From assembly GCF_000158955.1 (NCBI RefSeq), contig NZ_GG657757.1, positions 2,937,090 to 3,001,089 of the forward strand: 64,000 nucleotides of DNA. The letters run 5' to 3'. This stretch comes from Streptomyces viridochromogenes DSM 40736. GTDB lineage: Bacteria; Actinomycetota; Actinomycetes; Streptomycetales; Streptomycetaceae. The notes under the pieces are model-generated. The model did not search any database. It saw only the letters and a list, made by a program, of their open reading frames with translations, and was not told the DNA's origin. The first letter of the stretch is position 1; every line of letters starts with the position of its first letter. Made by a program: the position numbers and the translations under genes. Below are positions 7,681 through 15,605 of this stretch, in pieces.

Positions 7681-9780
7681 GTGCCCGTACCTCTCCCCCG
7701 TCCGCCGGCCCTGCTGAAGGGGCTGGTCACCGTCGTCCTGGCCGCCGCGTTCGCCGCTCAGGCGGTCGCGGCGCTGCTGCCCCACGTACCGCTGCTGCTC
7801 GTCGCGACCGCCGTCTCCCTGGCCACCGAGGGTGCCCTGCACCGGTGGCAGCGCGGGGTGCTGTCGCTGTTCGCCAAGTCGCACGCGGACATCACCGTGC
7901 GGCACGTCCTGCGGGACCTGCTGCTGGTCGTGGGCCTGCTGCGGCTCGGTGAGCAGGACCGGGAGACGGTGTACGCGCCGCTGGTGGCCGGGCTGCTCAC
8001 CTTCTACGCGCTGCACTGCGCGATCCAGGCGGTCTCCGTGCTGGTGCGCCGTACCCGCACCCTGCCGGTGGTGACGCGGAACATCGACGCCTCGGCGCTG
8101 CGGCTGTCCCCGGCCCCGTCCGTGCTGCTGCGCCGCCCCGGCCACCGGCTGCTGGTGTTCGGCCTGCCGGCGACGTCCGGGCTGCTGGCCGCCGCCGGGG
8201 CCGACGAACCCTGGTACGCGGCGGCGGGCATCGCGCTCTCCGTCGTCCTGTCGCTGGCCGGCCTCGGCGCGCTGCTGTTCCGGCTGCTGCCGGGACGCCG
8301 TCCGGCCGGCGAGCAGGAGGTGCTCGACTGGTTCGACGGGTGGCTGGCCTCGTACCGGCCCACCGTCGGCCTGTACTTCTCGGGCGGCGTCTCCTCGGCC
8401 TACCAGGTGAACATGTGGCTGGAGCCGCTCGCCCGGACCCACGGCCGGCCGGTCATCGTGCTGCGCGAGCGGTTCATGGTGCAGAAGATCGCGGCGACGG
8501 ACATCCCCGTGGTGTGCCTGCCGAAGGTGTCGACGCTGATGCGTCTGGAGCACTCCACGCTCCAGGTCCTCATCCACCCGTCGAACTCCGGCAAGACCTC
8601 CCAGGTGCTGCGCATCCCCACGATCAAGCACACCTTCGTCAACCACGGCGAGAGCGACAAGCTGTCCTCGTGCAACCCGTACGCGAAGGCGTACGACGAG
8701 GTGTGGGTGGCCGGGCCCGCCGCGCGGGAGCGGTACGCGCTGGCCGAGGTGGGTGTCGAGGACAAGGACGTGGTGGAGACGGGCCGCCCGCAGCTGGACG
8801 CCGTACGGCCGGCCTCGGTCCGACCGTCCGGGCCCGGCGGCAAAGGCGCTGAGGGACGCGTCACGACGGTCCTCTACGCGCCGACCTGGGAGGGCTGGGA
8901 CGGCAACCCCGGCAACACCTCGGTGGTCGCGGCCGGTGAGAACCTGGTGCGGGCGCTCCTCGCGGACCCGGGCGTGCGGCTGCTCTACAAGCCGCATCCG
9001 CTGACCGGGTCGGTGGACCCGCGCGCGGGCGCGGCCGATCTGCGCATCCGGCAGCTGATCCGGGTGGCCAACCGGGAGCGGACGTGCGCGCGCGTCCCGG
9101 ACGACGCGGAACTCGCGCGGTGCACACGGGAGCTGGACCGGCTCACCACGGCCGACTTCCGCGCCGGGGCCGACACGGTGGAGCGGATGCTGGTGCAGTC
9201 GGCGCCGGATCCGGGCCGGGCCGAGGCGGTGAGGCGGGCGACGGCCGCGTGGGAGGAGGCGTACTGGGCCTCGCTGCCGGAGGGGGAGCACCAGGTCGTC
9301 ACGGACGCCCGGCCGACGCTGTACTCCTGCTTCAACGCGGCCGACCTGCTGATCAGTGATGTGTCGAGCGTGATCAGCGAGTTCCTGGCGAGCGAGAAGC
9401 CGTACGCGGTGGCGAACACCAGCGGGTTGCCCGAGGAGGTGTTCCGTACGGCGTTCCCGACGGTGGCGGCGGCGACCGTGCTGACGCCGGACGCGGCCGG
9501 GGTGCCCGCTCTGCTGGAGACCGTCCGGCACCCGGAGAAGGACGCGCTGGCCGAAGCCCGCGCCGAGCTGAAGCTGCGCCTGCTGGGTCCGGCCGACCCG
9601 CCGTCGCAGCAGCGCTTCGACGCGGCCGTACGGGCGCTGTGCGCGGCGGCCCGGGATCACCGGGCCCGGATCGCGGCGCGTCTGACGGCGGAGCGGCCGA
9701 CGGCGGACCTGCCCGGGCAGCGCACGGAGACCACCAGCGACGGCGCGGGACTGCCGGTGGTCCCGACCGCACCCCACTGA
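7681..9780 (+). CDS. Membrane-anchored polyol-phosphate polymerase (CDP-glycerol/ribitol glycerophosphotransferase family), copy A
   Basis: Predicted to transfer polyol-phosphate units from a CDP-activated donor onto a growing wall polymer at the inner face of the membrane. The N-terminal 220 residues contain about four to five hydrophobic spans. The C-terminal TagF-like domain (about 250-650) keeps the family hallmarks: a His-Gly motif in VNHGESDKL (residue about 322), YKPHPLTG (about 437) and SDVSSVISEF (about 559). The TagF motif HGTPLK is replaced by HGESDK, also seen in the paralogue at 11312. Start GTG 7681 has GGAG 8 nt upstream; GTG 7672 is an alternative. Length 699 aa. Nearby CDP-ribitol synthase suggests ribitol phosphate as substrate (inference). 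Confidence 0.85.
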   Translation: MPVPLPRPPALLKGLVTVVLAAAFAAQAVAALLPHVPLLLVATAVSLATEGALHRWQRGVLSLFAKSHADITVRHVLRDLLLVVGLLRLGEQDRETVYAPLVAGLLTFYALHCAIQAVSVLVRRTRTLPVVTRNIDASALRLSPAPSVLLRRPGHRLLVFGLPATSGLLAAAGADEPWYAAAGIALSVVLSLAGLGALLFRLLPGRRPAGEQEVLDWFDGWLASYRPTVGLYFSGGVSSAYQVNMWLEPLARTHGRPVIVLRERFMVQKIAATDIPVVCLPKVSTLMRLEHSTLQVLIHPSNSGKTSQVLRIPTIKHTFVNHGESDKLSSCNPYAKAYDEVWVAGPAARERYALAEVGVEDKDVVETGRPQLDAVRPASVRPSGPGGKGAEGRVTTVLYAPTWEGWDGNPGNTSVVAAGENLVRALLADPGVRLLYKPHPLTGSVDPRAGAADLRIRQLIRVANRERTCARVPDDAELARCTRELDRLTTADFRAGADTVERMLVQSAPDPGRAEAVRRATAAWEEAYWASLPEGEHQVVTDARPTLYSCFNAADLLISDVSSVISEFLASEKPYAVANTSGLPEEVFRTAFPTVAAATVLTPDAAGVPALLETVRHPEKDALAEARAELKLRLLGPADPPSQQRFDAAVRALCAAARDHRARIAARLTAERPTADLPGQRTETTSDGAGLPVVPTAPH

Positions 9781-9895
9781 CCGACCGCACTCCGCTGACC
9801 GACGGCACTACGCGACGACGAGACGACGGCGGGGCCGGGGGACCACGATCCCCCGGCCCCGCCCGGTGTTCACACCCCGCCGACCCCGCCGGGGC

Positions 9896-11104
9896 TCACG
9901 CCGCCGGCCGTACCTCACGGGACGTCAGCACGCGGCGCGCCTTGCGCACCGCCCGGCGTACGAGGGTGTCGACGCCGCCCTCGCGGTAGCCCGGGAAGGC
10001 GCGGGCCTCACGGGGCTCGGCGAGGTAGACCGCGTCGGGGACACCCGCGGCGCGGTCGCGGAAGTACGGGTAGGCCAGGTAGACACGGCGGCCCTTCTTC
10101 TCCAGGAGGGCGGCCGCCTGCTTCTTGGCCTTGACGAACGTGACGACCTCCGGCAGCAGTTCGGGACGCTGCTCGGCGACCAGGTGCAGCCGCAGCCGCT
10201 CGTGGACCTTGAGGCGCTGGGCGACGCCCTCCGTCCAGTAGGTGTCCATCAGCGGCTTGGCCAGCTCGAACTTGTGCCGGCGTATCTCCTCGCTGTCCGT
10301 GAGGTACTTGGGCCCGAACTGCGGCAGCAGGGTGACCAGGAAGGGCCGGATCATCAGCTGGTCGCGCCGGGCGCCCGCGGGGACGAGTTCGGCGATGAGG
10401 CGCATCAGGGCCCGCGCGGAGTCGAACCGCAGGGTGTAACTGCCGCTCTTGGTCACGTGCTTGCCGTCGTCGCGGCCGACCAGGTAGTAGCAGGTGTGGT
10501 CGGCGACCACGGAGACACCGTCGGCCCGCAGGTACGCCTCCATCGTGAACAGCGCGTCCTCGCCGGTGAACAGCGACTCGTCGAACCGCATGCCGTGCCG
10601 GTCGAGCAGCTCGCGGCGGAACAGCTTCTGCGCGCTGAGCGTGAACTTGATGTTGGACGAGAAGACGTCCGTGCGCTCCAGCGTCTTGCCCCACATGGAC
10701 TTCGGCGCGGAGCGGTTGACGCCCTCGACCTTGCCGAGGACGACGTCCGTGCCGGCGCGGTCGGCCATGCCCACCATGCGTTCCAGGGCCTCGGGGCCCA
10801 GTCGGTCGTCGGCGTCGAGGAAGAAGACGTAACGTCCCGTGGCCTTGGCCAGGCCGACGTTGCGCGGGCCGCTGGGGCCGCCCGAGTTCTCCTGCCGGAC
10901 CACCAGGACGTGCATGGGAGCGCGCTCGGCGAACTCCTCCAGGTACTCGCCCGTCCCGTCCGTCGATCCGTCGTCCACCGCGATGACCTCGACGCGCTCC
11001 GGATCGATGGTCTGCGCCTCGACGGAGGAGAGGCACTCGATCAGGTACGGCATCGCTTCGTACGCCCCGATGATCACACTCACATCAGGTTGCGCAACGG
11101 TCAC
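9896..11104 (-). CDS. Family 2 glycosyltransferase
   Basis: Inverting GT-A glycosyltransferase, 402 aa. Typical N-terminal elements: DVSVIIGAYEAMPYL, VIAVDDGSTDGTG, SGPRNVGLAKATG and the metal-binding FLDADDR. The C-terminal half is helical and basic, ending VRRAVRKARRVLTSREV, which may contact the membrane. No transmembrane span is evident. Start GTG 11104 has GGGGGAAA upstream. It lies between two paralogous polyol-phosphate polymerases and so probably decorates, or starts, the same wall polymer; the sugar cannot be deduced. Convergent with copy A. Confidence 0.9.
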   Translation of the reverse strand: MTVAQPDVSVIIGAYEAMPYLIECLSSVEAQTIDPERVEVIAVDDGSTDGTGEYLEEFAERAPMHVLVVRQENSGGPSGPRNVGLAKATGRYVFFLDADDRLGPEALERMVGMADRAGTDVVLGKVEGVNRSAPKSMWGKTLERTDVFSSNIKFTLSAQKLFRRELLDRHGMRFDESLFTGEDALFTMEAYLRADGVSVVADHTCYYLVGRDDGKHVTKSGSYTLRFDSARALMRLIAELVPAGARRDQLMIRPFLVTLLPQFGPKYLTDSEEIRRHKFELAKPLMDTYWTEGVAQRLKVHERLRLHLVAEQRPELLPEVVTFVKAKKQAAALLEKKGRRVYLAYPYFRDRAAGVPDAVYLAEPREARAFPGYREGGVDTLVRRAVRKARRVLTSREVRPAA

Positions 11105-11206
11105 GTCGTTTCCCCCTAGTCAACAGGATATTCCCCCTGTATCGCCTCATTCACTACCTGGAAGACGGGTGACCCGGGCAAGCGGTTGCCTCAGTCACAC
11201 GTGTTA

Positions 11207-11220
11207 GTGAGTCACCTCAC
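11207..11220. repeat. Short inverted repeat upstream of the glycosyltransferase
   Basis: GTGAG-TCAC-CTCAC, a 5-bp inverted repeat with 4-nt spacer, 103 nt upstream of the GT2 start. It could be an operator; evidence is symmetry only. Confidence 0.3.
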
Positions 11221-11253
11221 ATGGTGAATCGACAGAAACAGGAAAAACGAAAA

Positions 11254-11293
11254 GGCCCGACCCCCGAGGAATACGTTCCTCGGGGGCCGGGCC
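11254..11293 (-). terminator. Rho-independent terminator of polymerase copy B
   Basis: 18-bp stem with a single mismatch around a 4-nt loop (arms GGCCCGACCCCCGAGGAA and TTCCTCGGGGGCCGGGCC). On the minus strand it is followed by TTTTCGTTTTTCC, an uncommonly good U-tract for such GC-rich DNA. It lies 18 nt after the stop of the copy B gene. Confidence 0.9.
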
Positions 11294-11311
11294 CTCAATT
11301 CGGCGGGGTGG

Positions 11312-13420
11312 TCAGCCCGTTCCGACACCGTCCGTGTCACCGGCCGCGGACACCCGCTGCCCGGGCACGGCGTTGGCCAGCTCGGCCTCGGCGGTGGCCG
11401 CCGCGGCCCGTGACTCCTGACCGACGTTGCGCGTCTCGGCCTTGAGCGCCAGGTTCGCGACGGCGGTGTTGAACTGGTCCAGCGAGGTCGGCTCGTCCGG
11501 GCCCAGCAGGTACTGCTTGAGCTCCTTGCGGTCCTCGGCCAGCGGGTCGGCGGCCGGGTCACGGACCGCGCCGAGCAACTCGCCCAGCTCGTCGGCGCTG
11601 TTGGACAGGATCACCGCGGCACGCACCGCGGTGTTGTTCCGCTTGAACTCCTCGACACCCACCCCCGCGGAGTCGGTGACCGCGTAGGGCTTGCCGCTCG
11701 CGATGAAGTCGGAGACCACGCTGGAGATGTCGGAGACCATCGCGTCGGAGACGTTGAAGCAGTCGTACAGGCGCGGCTGGGCGCCGGTGATGACGCGGTG
11801 CTCCCAGGTGGGGAAGGAACGCCAGTAGGCGTCGTTCCACTCGGCGCGCAGCCGGGCGACCTCCTCGTGCCGGGCGACGTCGACCAGCCCGTCGCGGGTG
11901 GCCTCGGCCTCGTCGCGCCGGTCGCCGCCGGAGCCGGACAGCTCCGCGAGCCGGGCCTCGATCCGGGCCAGCTCGGTCTTGGCCTGCGCCTGGGCGGCCG
12001 TGTCGGGGGTGAACCGCGTGTCGATGGCGCGCCCGGCGGCGGCCTTCTGCACCAGGGCGGTGATGCGCTGGTGGGCGGCCTTGGCCTCCTTGCTGACGTT
12101 GCCGGTGAACGGGTGCGGCTTGTACAGGACGCGGACCGGCGGGTCGGCCTGCACGAGCTGCTGCACGATGTTCTCGCCGGCCAGCACGACCGAGGTGTTG
12201 CCCGGGTTGCCGTCCCAGCCCTCCCAGGTGGGGGCGTACAGGACGGTCGGGATCCGTCCGTCGGGCACGCCCTGCCAGGTCTGGATCGGGGCGAGCTGCG
12301 GGCGGCCGACCTCGACGATGTCCTCGTCGCGGACACCGACGTCGGCGATGGCGTACCGGTCGCGGCCCGCGCGGCCGGCGGTCCACACCTCGTCGTAGAC
12401 CTTGCTGTACGGGTTGACGCTGGCGAGCTTGTCGCTGTCGCCGTGGCCGATGAAGACGTGCTTGATGGTGGGCACGCGCAGCATGTGGATGTTCTTGCCG
12501 ACGTTCGCCGCGTAGAGCGCGACACGCACCGTGGACAGGTCCAGGTTCATCAGGTGCACCCCTCCGGGCACGCAGATGACGGGGACCGTGGTGGGCGCCA
12601 GGTTGTTCAGGATGGCCCGCTCACGCAGGATGATCAGCGGCTTGGAGTCCAGGTTCTCCATGGTGTCCAGCCACATGTTGACCTGGTACGCGGAGTCCTT
12701 GGAGCCGGAGAAGTACAGCACCGTCTCCGGCTGGTACTCGGCCAGCCAGTCGTCGACGGCCGCCAGGACGACGTCGGCCTTCGGCGGGATCCTCCGGCCG
12801 CGCACGAACGGCACGAGCGCCAGGACGTACAGGGTGGCCAGGACCACCGTGATGCCGATGCCGATGAAGCCGACGAGGGCCGACTTCACCTGGGCGGCGA
12901 GCAGGATGCCGGCGACCGCCGCGAGGTCGAGGTGCAGCATCTTCTCGGCGGAGCGGTGCAGCAGCCCGCGCGGCGGGGCGTCCGGGATGCGGATGCGGGA
13001 CTTGAGGTCGACGTTGCGCGTGGCGACCGGCATGCGGCGGCGGTTGCGGATCAGCTGGACCAGCGCACCGTGCGGGGCCTGCAGACCGTAGAAGGCGATG
13101 AAGCAGGCGATCGCCCCGTAGTAGATCAGGTTGTCCGCGAGGGACAGCCGGGCCAGCAGCAGGACGAGCAGCAGCTGCCGGATCAGGAAGCGGATCGACA
13201 GGCCGGCCCGCACCTTGCCGAGGCGGTTGATCAGGTAGCTGCCCTTGCGGTGCAGATAGTGGTCCGCCAGGTACGTCACGGCGGCCGCTGCCGCGAAGGC
13301 GGGGACGCTCGGGACGAGCGCGGCCAGCATGAGGGCGGGGAAGCCCGCCACCATGAGGACCGCCGCGGCCAGCTCGGCCGCGCTGCCCACCCGGGCGACG
13401 CGAATAGCGGTGGATATCAC
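11312..13420 (-). CDS. Membrane-anchored polyol-phosphate polymerase, copy B
   Basis: Paralogue of the gene at 7681 over its whole length (702 aa). It has N-terminal hydrophobic spans (AAVLMVAGFPALMLAALV, LIRQLLLVLLLARLSL, LIYYGAIACFIAFYGL, ALVGFIGIGITVVLATLYVL), then a TagF-like domain with IGHGDSDKL (about 322), VLYAPTWEGWDGNPGNTSVV, YKPHPFTG (about 433) and SDISSVVSDF. Both copies share the ETVLYFSGSKDSAYQVNMWL-type segment before the catalytic domain, which is therefore a subfamily trait. Predicted activity: polymerisation of polyol phosphate at the cytoplasmic membrane. It is followed by a strong terminator. Its upstream spacer holds a very long hairpin. Confidence 0.85.
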   Translation of the reverse strand: MISTAIRVARVGSAAELAAAVLMVAGFPALMLAALVPSVPAFAAAAAVTYLADHYLHRKGSYLINRLGKVRAGLSIRFLIRQLLLVLLLARLSLADNLIYYGAIACFIAFYGLQAPHGALVQLIRNRRRMPVATRNVDLKSRIRIPDAPPRGLLHRSAEKMLHLDLAAVAGILLAAQVKSALVGFIGIGITVVLATLYVLALVPFVRGRRIPPKADVVLAAVDDWLAEYQPETVLYFSGSKDSAYQVNMWLDTMENLDSKPLIILRERAILNNLAPTTVPVICVPGGVHLMNLDLSTVRVALYAANVGKNIHMLRVPTIKHVFIGHGDSDKLASVNPYSKVYDEVWTAGRAGRDRYAIADVGVRDEDIVEVGRPQLAPIQTWQGVPDGRIPTVLYAPTWEGWDGNPGNTSVVLAGENIVQQLVQADPPVRVLYKPHPFTGNVSKEAKAAHQRITALVQKAAAGRAIDTRFTPDTAAQAQAKTELARIEARLAELSGSGGDRRDEAEATRDGLVDVARHEEVARLRAEWNDAYWRSFPTWEHRVITGAQPRLYDCFNVSDAMVSDISSVVSDFIASGKPYAVTDSAGVGVEEFKRNNTAVRAAVILSNSADELGELLGAVRDPAADPLAEDRKELKQYLLGPDEPTSLDQFNTAVANLALKAETRNVGQESRAAAATAEAELANAVPGQRVSAAGDTDGVGTG

Positions 13421-13501
13421 GGAGAAACCTGCTCTTGGGAGGGGTGTGCCGGTCTTGGTTCGAGAATGCGGCTGGTCTGTGAATATTCGCTTGGGGTATG
13501 G

Positions 13502-13566
13502 ATTCAGGCCCCTGCGAACACTCCTGTTGACGAAACCCGTTAACAGGAGGGCGCAGAGGCCTGAAT
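13502..13566 (-). terminator. Very long hairpin between the CDP-ribitol synthase and polymerase copy B
   Basis: Nested inverted repeats: outer arms ATTCAGGCC/GGCCTGAAT, middle CTGCG/CGCAG, inner CTCCTGTTGAC/GTTAACAGGAG with one wobble pair, around loop GAAACCC. The total is about 25 bp of stem. It sits 27 nt after the stop of the upstream gene in an unusually AT-rich spacer, and lacks a run of U. It could terminate, attenuate or stabilise transcripts. Confidence 0.7.
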
Positions 13567-13592
13567 TACTGAAGTCTATTTGGCGCCAATTA

Positions 13593-15089
13593 TTACACGC
13601 CGTCCTGCCGGTCCAGCACCGTCGCCAGTGCCTGCTCGAAGCCGGAGGCCCGGGCCGCTCCGGCGGTCGGGTCCTGCTGGCGGACGTCGATGACGTGGCC
13701 GGTCAGCTCGGAGAGCAGCACGTCGAGCGAGGTGCGGGCCACGGCCTCGGAGGACAGCAGCGAGCCGGCCGGCTCCTGGCCGAAGGCCTTGGTGCGCATG
13801 GGGGTGGCGGTGCGCTCGGGGTTGATGCAGTTGACGCGGACGCCGTCGCCGGCCCACTCGTCGGACAGCGCCTGGGTGAGGTTCACCATGGCGGCCTTGG
13901 TCGAGGAGTACAGGCTGTACTCGGCGCGACCGCGGGTGTAGCTGCTGGAGGTGTACAGCAGCAGCTGGCCCTTGGTCTCGGACAGGTACTTGTACGACGA
14001 ACGGGCGATCTGCACCGGGGCCAGGTAGTTGACCTTCAGCGCCTCCTCGATGGTGGCGTTGTCGGTCTCGGCGAGCTTGCCTATGCGCAGCACGCCGGCG
14101 GTGTTCACCACGTAGTCGATGCGGCCGGTCTCGGCGTAGGCCTTGGACAGGGCGTCGTCGACCTCCTCCGGGTTCTCCACGTGCGTGCCGGTGGTGGAGC
14201 GGCCCAGGGCGTAGACCTTGGCGCCGTAGGACTCGGCGAGCTCGCCGATGTCCTTGCCGATGCCGTAGGAGCCGCCGAAGACGACCACGGTCTTGCCGGT
14301 GAGGAGCTCGCGGTAGGCCTCCTCGGAGACCTGCTCGGGCGCGGCGGTGGAGGCGAGCTGGAAGAGCTTATCGGCGATGAAGACGTCGACGGGCTGGGTG
14401 ACCTTCATGTTGTACTCGTCACCCGCGACGACGTGGATCGGCACGTCCGGCAGGTACTTGAGCACGACGGAGCAGTCGTCGGTGGCCTGGAAGTTGGGGT
14501 CGCCGGCGGCGACCTCGTAGGCCCGCTTGATCGTGGACAGCTTGAAGGCCTGCGGCGTCTGGCCGCGGCGCAGCCGGGAGCGGTCCGGGATCTCGGTGAT
14601 GAACTCGCCGTCCTCGCCGTGCGTGCGCGTGACGATGATGGTGTCGGCGGAGGGGATGGCCACGTCGACGGCCTGGTAACGCTCCAGCGCCACGACGCAG
14701 TCGTCGATGACGCGCTGCGACAGCAGGGGGCGCACGGCGTCGTGGAAGAGGACGTTGGCGTCCTCGCCCTCGGCCAGGCCCTCACCCAGGGCGGCGATGG
14801 CGCGCTCGGTGGTCTCGTTCCGCGTGGAGCCGCCCTCGATGACCCTCGAGACCTTCTTGAATCCGGCCTTCGCGACGATCTTCTCGACGTCGGGCACGTA
14901 GCCCGGCGCCATCAGCACGATGATGTCGTCGATCGAGTCCGTGTTCTCGAAGGTGGTCAGCGTGTGCTCGATGACTGCCTTGCCGGCGATCTTCAGCAGC
15001 TGCTTGGGGATCGACAGACCCACCCGCTGACCGGTGCCACCGGCCAGGATCACTGCGGTGGTACGGGGCTTGGCTATGCGCTGGGACAC
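13593..15089 (-). CDS. Fused cytidylyltransferase / short-chain dehydrogenase, probable CDP-ribitol synthase
   Basis: Two domains in 498 aa. The N-terminal half is an IspD/TarI-type cytidylyltransferase (nucleotide loop LAGGTGQR at residues 15-22, then SIPKQLLKIAGKAVIEHT and LFHDAVRPL). The C-terminal half (from about 265) is a short-chain dehydrogenase with Rossmann motif FGGSYGIGKDIG, NTAG, and catalytic Tyr/Lys in YSSTK (about 393-397). The same fusion in Haemophilus Acs1/Bcs1 reduces ribulose 5-phosphate and makes CDP-ribitol, so I infer that role. Start GTG 15089 has AGGTAGG 6 nt upstream. A pure MEP-pathway IspD is less likely given the SDR domain and the flanking polymerases. Confidence 0.85.
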   Translation of the reverse strand: MSQRIAKPRTTAVILAGGTGQRVGLSIPKQLLKIAGKAVIEHTLTTFENTDSIDDIIVLMAPGYVPDVEKIVAKAGFKKVSRVIEGGSTRNETTERAIAALGEGLAEGEDANVLFHDAVRPLLSQRVIDDCVVALERYQAVDVAIPSADTIIVTRTHGEDGEFITEIPDRSRLRRGQTPQAFKLSTIKRAYEVAAGDPNFQATDDCSVVLKYLPDVPIHVVAGDEYNMKVTQPVDVFIADKLFQLASTAAPEQVSEEAYRELLTGKTVVVFGGSYGIGKDIGELAESYGAKVYALGRSTTGTHVENPEEVDDALSKAYAETGRIDYVVNTAGVLRIGKLAETDNATIEEALKVNYLAPVQIARSSYKYLSETKGQLLLYTSSSYTRGRAEYSLYSSTKAAMVNLTQALSDEWAGDGVRVNCINPERTATPMRTKAFGQEPAGSLLSSEAVARTSLDVLLSELTGHVIDVRQQDPTAGAARASGFEQALATVLDRQDGV

Positions 15090-15605
15090 AGGTGACCTAC
15101 CTTGGGGCGACAGGGAACTTCGAAATGGTCCCACTTCGGGTTACCGCAGTGCAAGGTGAGCGACCTCTGCCGCATATGTGCGCGCAACCTGTCATTCACC
15201 TCCCACTCCTGGTGATTGGTGAGACGGTTCCGCGGGCCTCCGGGAAATGCGCTGTGAGTAACTCCACAGGAGCTCAGCGACGTCGGAGACGCTTGGGACA
15301 GCGGTGCCCGAGGACCTTCACGAGTTCCTTGGACGATGTCTGGTGCACGGTACGCGCTTTGGCGCTGCGGGCCGCATCGGCGTGTGCTCCGTACAGCGTC
15401 GGCCCCTCCGTACGGCGGCGGCGGGGCGGTGGCAATACCGCTCGTCCGGCGTCTCCTTCAGCGTCTCATTGCCGCGGAATTCCTGGTCAAGATTCCGCAG
15501 CATTTCGGTCTCGGCACGGTAAGGGAACGATTCGCCGTGGGACGAGCCGAGAAGAGCCCGGGACCCGGACGGGTCCCAGGCTCTCGCGCCGTCAACCGAG
15601 AGGGG
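15090..15605. other. 516-nt spacer between phoD and the CDP-ribitol synthase gene
   Basis: Holds the phoD terminator (15553-15584) and, by position, the promoter of the leftward CDP-ribitol synthase gene. A 61-codon frame at 15318-15503 has no ribosome site or recognisable fold and is not accepted as a gene. GC content is lower than in the flanks. Confidence 0.5.
15553..15584 (-). terminator. Probable phoD terminator
   Basis: Hairpin AGAGCC-C-GGGACCC / GGGTCCC-A-GGCTCT with loop GGAC, 21 nt beyond the phoD stop; 13 bp of stem with one internal mismatch. The U-tract is weak (TTCTCGG on the minus strand), as is common in this genus. Confidence 0.7.

Noticed and set aside
13593..15089. The fused gene as the MEP-pathway ispD
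   Set aside because: The C-terminal half is a complete SDR, and the neighbours are polyol-phosphate polymerases; the usual ispF partner is absent.
15318..15503. 61-codon frame in the phoD/CDP-ribitol synthase spacer
   Set aside because: No ribosome site, no fold and no codon bias beyond background.
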